Shown piece after piece: positions 57,055 through 64,000 of a stretch of 64,000 nt of DNA. Numbering within the stretch: position 1 is the first letter of the stretch; each line of letters starts with the position of its first letter. The position numbers and the translations under genes were made by a program. The notes under the pieces are model-generated. The model was not told the DNA's origin, did no database searches, and saw only the letters and a program-made list of their open reading frames with translations. Source of the stretch: Turritopsis dohrnii (lineage: Eukaryota; Cnidaria; Hydrozoa; Anthoathecata; Oceaniidae); the NCBI GenBank assembly GCA_027922465.2, contig BQMF02000421.1, positions 1 through 64,000 on the forward strand, in the 5' to 3' direction.

Positions 57055-57243
57055 ATGGTTGTTAATTGTAGTAACAACACTTTCTGTAAAAATCGTGCAA
57101 AGAATATTAGTTTTTTTCGACTCCCAAAAGAGGCAACTCTGAAGAAGCGATGGTTAGCTGGCATCAAGAAAGAAAACCTTCCAAAGGATCCCAAGATCTG
57201 CCATGAACATTTCGAAGAATCATGTTTTAAAAGAGATTTAAAA
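57055..57243 (+). CDS. Kolobok transposase, exon 1 (THAP zinc finger)
   Basis: Starts at ATG 57055. It has the THAP pattern: two N-terminal cysteines (CSNNTFC), FFRLP, a central W, and CHEHF. THAP domains bind DNA in a sequence-specific way, here probably the transposon ends. It ends in phase 0 at AAA|GTAAGA. An 86-base intron (57244-57329) ends TTCTAG. Confidence 0.85.
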
Positions 57244-57329
57244 GTAAGATAAATTCATGACTGATACTAAATTTACCTTGTTGGAACAACATGAATGATG
57301 TTATGTTATAATTTTTAAAAACCTTCTAG

Positions 57330-58969
57330 AATGAACTGCTTGACAAACCAAGTCGGCGTATTCTCAAAGACGACGCTGTTCCAACAATTTTCCCTCATTC
57401 ATCAGAAAAACAACCTCAGAAACGAAAAGCAAGTATGTTAAGGGAACAAATGTCAGCTAAAAAACAACTATGTGAAGATGCAATCGCTCACAACAAACTT
57501 GTGGATGCTTTTGAATTAGAACTAAATTCTAAAGAAGTGCAAACTGAATTTGAACCACCGGAAACTCAATCAGTGTGGGTTCAGACAGAAAATGAAATTC
57601 TACCAAATAAGGTTGACAAAGAAGTCCAAGTTGACTTAGATTTCATTCACACATCTCATGATGAAATAGAAGATGATTATTCTCTTGACAGTGATTCTGA
57701 ATACAGCTACACTCACAGCGATGATTCGATCGACAGTGACGTCAGTTTTTCGGACAACGACAGTGTCTCCGCGCAAGTTCCCTCCAAAGCAGCTTTCATT
57801 GTTTACTGGTCATCCTTAATGGTATTTTTTGAAAAGTGTTTAACTTGTTCATTACCTGCATTTGTTAAAAGTTATTTTTGTAAAGGCGCTCAATTAGTTG
57901 TATGCTTGCAGTGTGTTGATAATCACAGAAACATAAGTGGCGATGGCAGATGTGACAGTCCTGGTCACAACGCTAAGTACCTGACTTATTCTTTGATGAA
58001 CCAGAACACCAATCAGATTGTGGCTATGTCAATAACTCAAGTATCTGAAGCAGGTAATTCATACAGAATGGAACAGCTAGGGTTTGCAAAAACACTGAAT
58101 ACCTTATATGATCAAAACGTCGAGATTAAACAAATAACAACAGATAGACATAAACAAATAAGGAAATACATCAGAGAGGAACAACCTCACATAACACATC
58201 AATTTGATATATGGCACTTTTGCAAAAACATAAAAACCAAACTTCTGGCAGCAAGTAAGAAATCATCGTGTGCAATTTTGCAAAGGTGGATAAAATCAAT
58301 TTGTAATCACTTTTGGTGGGTATGCGCAACATGTGAGGGAGATGAAGAACTTCTCCGTGAAAAATGGATAAGTGTGTTGTTCCATATTCAGAACAAGCAC
58401 GAGTGGAGCAGCAGCAATAAATTTACAAAATGTGCACATGTTCGTCTCACAAAAGAAAAAACAAAAGCAAAAGAATGGATCAAACCAAATTCAGATGCTT
58501 TTGAAGCCTTACAAACAATTGTATTGAACAAAACACTGTTAAGTGATTTGAAGCATCTTACGCAATTTTCACACACAGCTCATTAGAAGTATACCACTCG
58601 TTATATAATGAATGCGCTCCAAAACGTCAACACTTTTCCTATCTTGGTATGATTACTCGGAGTCAGTTGGCAGTTCTAGATTTTAACGAAGGTAGCAACC
58701 TGGAACAAGCAACAACAAGTAAAGGAGACAAGCGTTATAACATAAATTATTCAAAAGTCACTGGAACATGGTCATCAAAACCAATTAAAAAAAGCAAAAG
58801 CAATGCATACTTGCATGATATGATAAAAATGACTCTGGATAGTGCATCAAAAGGTTCACAATTAGAGGTACCAAAGCTACCTCAAAGTCTTCCAAACAAT
58901 ATTGCAAAAAAACCTAAGCCAGACAAAAAAGAGTTGATTGCAAACCAAATTTCGAGGTTTGGAAAGTAA
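57330..58969 (+). pseudogene. Kolobok transposase, exon 2, with one frameshift
   Basis: It continues the THAP domain with the DAVPTIF motif, then a basic and coiled-coil region and an acidic Ser/Asp stretch (near 57650-57770). The transposase core follows, with CDSPGHNAKYLTYSLM, EAGNSYRMEQLGF, TDRHKQIRKY and QFDIWHFCKNIK, typical of Kolobok transposases. The frame ends at a TAG at 58584-58586, one base out of step with the following part. That part, from 58585 to 58969, keeps the family sequence in the next frame (EVYHSLYNE then FSYLGMI). The break looks like loss of a single T. Confidence 0.85.
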
Positions 58970-61361
58970 CGTGAGATTACTGTCGAATGTATTCTTTTTT
59001 TTCAAGTGTAAAAGAAATGACATAATTCATCTTTGTGTCCTTCTGAAAAAAGAATATAGTTCTCATCAGTAAATTGTTTGTATGCAGTATATCTAAAAGA
59101 CTTATTATTAATATTATACTCTAAATAATCTCCTATTGATACGATATCTGTTTACTCATATGCTCCGATGACGTCAGAGAAAAGGTTAAGAAAAAATGTC
59201 TTTGAATTTGGTTCAAAAGAAAGTGAGTTAAAATAGCACAATACGTTTTAAAAAGATATATTTTGAGTACTACGTTTAATACGTAATCATATCATATGAA
59301 TTTCAAATTTTTGATTTTTTGAGTGAACCACTCCTTTAAACCTGTGAAAATCAATTGAGAACCGAATGTTCAGGCAGTGAATGATTTGAGTTAAATAATG
59401 TCAAATTACAAAGATACAGATTGTATTTTATTCTTAATTTTTAGGGAAAGGGACACGCAGAAAAGTGCTGGAGGAAACAAGGATTCCAGGGAATTGGCAA
59501 TTGTTCTTGCGAGTTGATAAAAAAAAGGAAGAACTTTTTAGCTTTTTGGCTACCGAATCTATCGAAATCGTTACTCAGAAGACCATTATTAGCACCATTA
59601 ACAATTCTGCGAGTTCCAATAATCATAACTGTTTGTCCCTGTCTCCATGCAATCACGAAGAGGCCGATACCAGGATGTTTCTGCATGCAAAGGATGCGAG
59701 CGACTGTGGAGCAAAGAAGATTTGCATTAGGACCGTTGATACTGATGTCATTGCGATTGCAGTCGTGGTGTTGAACTTTGTGTCAATGAGTTGTGGCTAT
59801 CATTTGGTGTTGGAAAAAACCGCCATTTAATACCAATTCATTCGTTCTGGAGAAGTCTTGGTGATGTCAAGAGTAGGTGTCTTCCAGTTTTCCATGCCCT
59901 AACTGGTTGTGATCAAACAAAACAAAAGGTCTCGTTTTTTTAATGGCGGGGGAAAGAAGAATGCTTGGAACACCTGGCGGAAACTTGACGATCTGACTGC
60001 TTGCCTGGATTTGATCAGCTACAATCATTCATTCATAATTCATGATGTAGAGTCACTTTTCTCCACCATCGAAAGATTTGTGGTGTTACTCTACGAGCAA
60101 ACAAGTACAGATACGGAAGTAAATGTTATGAGAAAACACCTCTTTGCAAACAAAGGCAGATCATTAGAAGGTATCCCTCCAACAAAAGATGGATTATTTC
60201 AGCATGTTAAGCGTGCTGTATACCGGGGAAGCTATTGTTGGGGTCAACATGCAAGATCTTCCACAACCTGAAAATTGGGGCTGGAAATTGAGCGACCAAG
60301 TATGAGATCGCTTGGACAACCTTACCTGAGGCTTCAAAAATATGTCAGAAACTTATCAAATGTGGCTGTAAAAAAGAGAAAGGGTGCAAAGGTCGATGCA
60401 AATGCAAAAAAGCCTCTTTGAAATGCACAGAACTTTGCAAATGTGGTGGAGATTGTGTCAACCCATGATCTTCTAAATGTTGTGCATTATTAAAACTTTT
60501 AAAACTTTTCGCTAAAACAAATTTGAACAAATTCATCAGCTTCAAAAAACCTTTTCAACGATGTATAACATAATATATTTTACTCTACCTTGTTAGTTTC
60601 TTTCAATCTGGTCAGTAAATTACATCCGTGATGTATAGCGCGCCTTCTGTGACGTAAAACTCATCCCCAGTCCATTTTCAGATATGGGTTGTAATGTTTT
60701 TTGGAATCAGTATTAAAAAACCTTTCCATTGATATATAACATGTCATATTTTGGAGAAAAACTCTTTTTTTTTTATTAGGCAGACATTCTGGTCTGTAAA
60801 ATACACGGACAGGTGTTCTGGGAATGGGTCTGAGTCTTAAGATGTTTCTTTACACCCAAAGAACCACTGTACCAAATTTCATGCTTTCTACTCAAAAATG
60901 CACAATCGATGCACACTTTCCCTGGACTAGTATGTTTACAAAGTAAAATACAAATCCAACATGATGTCTTCTACCACACCACTCCTCTGCATTTCTCAGA
61001 CTGTAAAGTCAAGGTTTTACCTACCAGATTCATGTGCTCGTTGTGACACAAAAACCTTTTGGAGAACAATTTCTACAGCATGAGTAAATTTAGGAATTTA
61101 TTGTCATATTATCGTTAAGATTAAGCGCCTCAAAAACTCTTTCTCTATGCATCATGTCCGATTCAGGCAAATTGAGAAAGAGGTTCATAGGATGATCCAT
61201 ATGCACGTGGGACCATGCACGTGTGTGAGTTTTGAGCCGTATTTGCTTACTCTACCGACAACCGAAAGATTAAAAAGTTAAGGATTTGTTCTGATACTTA
61301 TTATTGTTATGCGTACTTTTGGCACGAAAGCCGCACTTTCAAAACAAACGGAAAACTGAAA

Positions 61362-62109
61362 GGTAGAGTCCTCATTTCAAATATTTTACAGGATAGCTGC
61401 AAAGTAAATATATTGAAACACCCTACTTTTTGTGAAAATAATATTTTTGTTGTTATTTAATATTATTGAAGTTGAAAAATGCGTGGTTTCAAATTTTTGA
61501 ATAAAACGTTTGCACAAAGAACAATTGCTAGGTGCTAATTTCAAATTTGGCAATCATTTTGTCAGATTTGATAAAAATTGGATCATGCTGATCAAATTTG
61601 TGTAATTTTCAAAACTTTCATTTTTAATCAAAAACTGATTTGATTTGACGGGGTTTTCGTTTGACGTCATCACATCATTACTCTCCTCTATTTTGTTTGA
61701 ATGGAATTTGGGGGAGGTTTAAAAAGTTGATAAACTGATAGAAACCAGCTTATTTGAAACCAAACCATATCAGTTATATATCAACATCGACTTAACCATC
61801 ATGTTAATCTTGAAAGCACTGTCTTATAGTCAAAAAATTCATTTCGAATAAGAACACAGATGCAACAAAACATTTTACAAAACAAAACTACGTCCTTGTA
61901 ATTGCCAAATAAAAGATATATGTTAAATGGAGATATGTTATTGCTTTTTTACATCATGAAAACTTTCTTAGTAAATTGATATGCTAATATCACTTTTTAT
62001 ATGTTCTTTTCAATCTCAGCAGATATATGAGAATTCATTTCCAGACTGCCGGTAAGCTGCTTGCAACACCATTTTTGTATTTATTTTAAAGTTGTAATTA
62101 TATATTCAA
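61362..62109. other. AT-rich non-coding stretch
   Basis: No supported gene or repeat boundary. Confidence 0.5.
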
Positions 62110-62950
62110 CAAGATGCCTTGACACAAGGATTTCTGCAAAATCAGTTGAATTACAAAAAATGAAAAACTTGTGACATTCTTGAAATTTGAAGGTTGAATG
62201 ACAATTCAACATCACATTTTTGATCACACACTCGCTAGGAATTCATGAAAGCATAACTGATACTATCGTATTAAATCTTCTTTATTCTGTTGGTATGAAA
62301 TAACACAAGAGCCATATGGCACAAAACGGCAGCAGCATTTCATCTTCAAATATGTAACACAACAGATCTAAACATATTCGTCTGAAATCCGGCTTGAAAC
62401 TTTGTCAACCTTTGTTAATCTCCTGGGCTGATGGCAATTTACCTTTAAAAAGTGCAAATAGGGCTTAACTAAAAAGTGCCAGAAACTGTTAGATACAAAC
62501 AAAAGAAATATCCATAAAGCATGAATCGTAACCATGGATACGCATTTTATAAAACAGTTATTTTTAAAAAGAAACTATGTAAGAGAGAAAAAAGAAAAAA
62601 AAACTTTTTCCAAAAAAATATGAAAAACAAAGCAAAAGCGAAAAATTCATCAGAAATACTGTTTTAAACTAACTTTGATACAAATCAAAAAAGGAGACAA
62701 AATACTCACATAGCTAGCTAACAAGCATTTAAAAATATAATTTTTAAAAAGTGTTACTATGAACGCCTTCGATGAATTTTGTTAACTGCAAGAGAGCTTC
62801 GTAGCACAAGATGTTACCAACATCAAACTTTTCAAATCATAAGTTTATTATTATAAGTGACGAAATACTAAAACACTTTTGGACTGCAATTAAAAAAAAC
62901 ACAGCCGCTTTTAATGTATGTCTTGCTTTCGCAGAAATCCAAAAACCAAA
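62110..62950 (-). mobile_element. Helentron-like repeat, family A, second subfamily
   Basis: The 3' end (minus strand) is at 62110 and the 5' motif (inverted, CTTGCTTTCGCAGAAATCC) at 62932-62950. It shares ATCGTAACCATGGATACGC with 17162-18585. Confidence 0.6.
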
Positions 62951-63573
62951 GCCGGTTAAATAAAAAACAAACCTGGTCATCCTCGTTGTCAGGCGGACAA
63001 GACGCCATATTATATTGGATGTTTGTTCTAAAAGCAACATCAAAATCAGTATTTTCAAATTGCTATATAAGAAGTTATAACAAGAATTGGACTGGTAGAT
63101 TTTCTATTTATAATAAAGAAAACATAGATCTTTTAAGTAGAACATTTCTGTACTACTTTAAGTTATAAAAAGTATGTTTTCATATCAACATCATGCAAAC
63201 TTTGTGTCTTGCTGTCACTTTACGACTTGATGCTCTATTTTTTAGACACTATGTAGTTAATATGGAATTAAAAAAATCATTCGATAATAGTAATAGTAAG
63301 AGTAGTAGTTTTGTTTATTTATCATCTCACTCAGTTTACAATGTGAAATCATAATTAAGATATAAAATAACTGATAGTAATTTCAAAATATAATATAGCC
63401 TGTAAACAGTTTGAGATGACAGGATGCATTCCTATAAGTCAAAGGACTAGTCAAAGAGGAAGCCACCAAAAATTAACAGGATCGTTGATACGTAGTTGAA
63501 GAAAGACTACTCGTAAACAAGTAAAAAAAAAATAAAATAAAAATAAATAGAATTGTGTAAAGTTTGTAACAAA
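62951..63573. other. AT-rich non-coding stretch
   Basis: No supported gene. An A-rich run with AAATA units lies at 63523-63550. Confidence 0.5.
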
Positions 63574-63889
63574 TCAATATTGACTGAAGGTGATGCTATT
63601 GAATAATTCAAAAAGTTTGGATTTGGATGTCGTTAAGAGATCTAGTTCTGGATAAGATAATTGAAGCTGATTCCATTGTAAAATTGACTGATAAATGACA
63701 GAGTTGATGCCATATGTAAAAGTATTGCACTGGGGCTTTGACATTAGGCCTAAAGAATTTCCTCTGGTGATATGAAAGTCTTGACCATTTATGTAAATTG
63801 TAGACATTACAAAGAGAAGAAGGGGCAACAGTGATATTTTTGTAGAATACCTCACTAAGTGCATTAGTCTGGGCCCTGAAGGGGGTCAA
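63574..63889 (-). pseudogene. Probable 3' fragment of a non-LTR retrotransposon
   Basis: Two overlapping minus frames share the signal, implying a frameshift. One has TYGINSVIYQSILQWNQL followed by a Ser/Lys-rich end, like the last part of a LINE reverse transcriptase (YG..S..Y....WN.L...SK). It has no catalytic blocks. The low-coordinate side has an A/T-rich run that may be the old tail. Confidence 0.4.
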
Positions 63890-64000
63890 GTACCACCTAG
63901 AAAGGGAAAAATTTCTAATGGCACCATGTTATAGCCTAGGTATTTAAGCTTCAGAAAAGGTATGGTGAAATGAAACAATTAATATACTTCAAAATTAGGT

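Larger units (their letters stand above)
56752..59335 (+). mobile_element. Kolobok DNA transposon, 2.6 kb
   Basis: Ends AGGAGTGGTTCACTCAAAA are exactly inverted and TTAA lies on both sides (56748-56751 and 59336-59339). The gene inside has a THAP domain and a Kolobok-type transposase. It is inserted in the Academ-like element. Confidence 0.9.
54813..60468 (+). pseudogene. Academ-like transposon protein, multi-exon, broken
   Basis: Exon 1 (54813-55194) and exon 2 (from 55458) join across a GTAATA...CTCTCAG intron, giving MKVIGDWIEEAGW at the junction. A third part starts near 55854 after TTTTTTGCAG. An in-frame TGA lies at 56354-56356 and further frame breaks follow (after 59830 and near 60271). 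The part at 59600-59770 has HEEADTRMFLHA and RTVDTDVIAI, acidic residues spaced as in a PIN/XPG-like nuclease (inference). At 60361-60468 ten cysteines form a module beginning CGCKKEKGCKGRCKC, like the Cys8 domain of Academ proteins, before a TGA. The Kolobok insertion lies between 56751 and 59336. Confidence 0.6.
54440..60929 (+). mobile_element. Academ-like DNA transposon, 6.5 kb
   Basis: Inverted ends begin TAGTCCAGGGAAAGTGTG and extend about 350 bp (54440-54800 and 60560-60929). GTA flanks both sides (54437-54439 and 60930-60932). The internal gene has a large multi-exon protein ending in a cysteine-rich module. A 3-bp duplication, long ends and a cysteine module fit Academ. A Kolobok element is inserted inside. 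Confidence 0.65.
52682..61360 (-). repeat. Right arm of the large inverted duplication (interrupted by an Academ-like transposon)
   Basis: The reverse complement of the left arm. It is broken between 54436 and 60933 by the 6.5-kb transposon. The join across it (TAACAC-GTA-TGTTTAC) matches the uninterrupted left arm near 46925. Confidence 0.85.

Overview
The window is AT-rich animal DNA packed with nested mobile elements. A cnidarian, or another early-branching metazoan, is the best guess. The reasons are compact spliced exons of a voltage-gated calcium channel beta subunit, tRNA-derived SINE-like repeats, a non-LTR retrotransposon with a 2A motif, Kolobok-type and Academ-like DNA transposons, Helentron-like repeats, and a virus-like gene cluster of the kind I recall from cnidarian genomes. 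I cannot name the species.

Region 1 (1-6304) is the right-hand part of an integrated Polinton-like or adinto-like virus. It holds a packaging ATPase, a probable major capsid protein and a probable penton, packed head to tail on the minus strand. It also holds a long plus-strand protein with a C-terminal membrane anchor and a run of small membrane proteins. Between them, on the plus strand, is an 82-residue protein matching the PP1-binding core of PPP1R15/GADD34, the factor that brings protein phosphatase 1 to eIF2alpha. That is the most striking gene here. No DNA polymerase, integrase or protease is visible, and the first gene runs off the left edge. A SINE-like repeat is inserted exactly at the stop codon of the last viral gene. 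Two intact-looking exons of a calcium channel beta subunit follow at 7032-7330, so the virus may sit in an intron of that gene.

Region 2 (about 8.7-25 kb) is almost wholly repeats: a 3.4-kb mariner-like inverted-repeat element with others nested in it, two Helentron-like (HINE) families sharing one 3' end signature, a hAT-like MITE, a 2.2-kb element filled with AGACGTCT palindromes, and a MITE filled with TACTGCGCAGTA palindromes.

Region 3 (25-37 kb) holds a large gene for a P-loop GTPase fused to a MACPF (perforin-like) domain on the minus strand (34496-36775). A decayed paralogue lies at 25296-27238, broken by a MITE with a clean 4-bp target duplication. Between them lie a transposon with an array of TGTCAACCTCAAA motifs and a 1.1-kb foldback element.

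Region 4 (37-64 kb) is a stack of transposons. An 8.4-kb terminal-inverted-repeat element contains a Kolobok-type element, which contains two Helentron-like repeats, one of which contains a Harbinger-like MITE. Next comes a large inverted duplication with arms at about 46.5-52.4 and 52.7-61.4 kb. One arm carries a nearly full-length LINE with a 2A ribosome-skipping motif. The other carries a 6.5-kb Academ-like transposon that itself contains a nearly intact THAP-domain Kolobok transposon. Target-site duplications, some confirmed against an unfilled paralogous copy, give the order of insertion.
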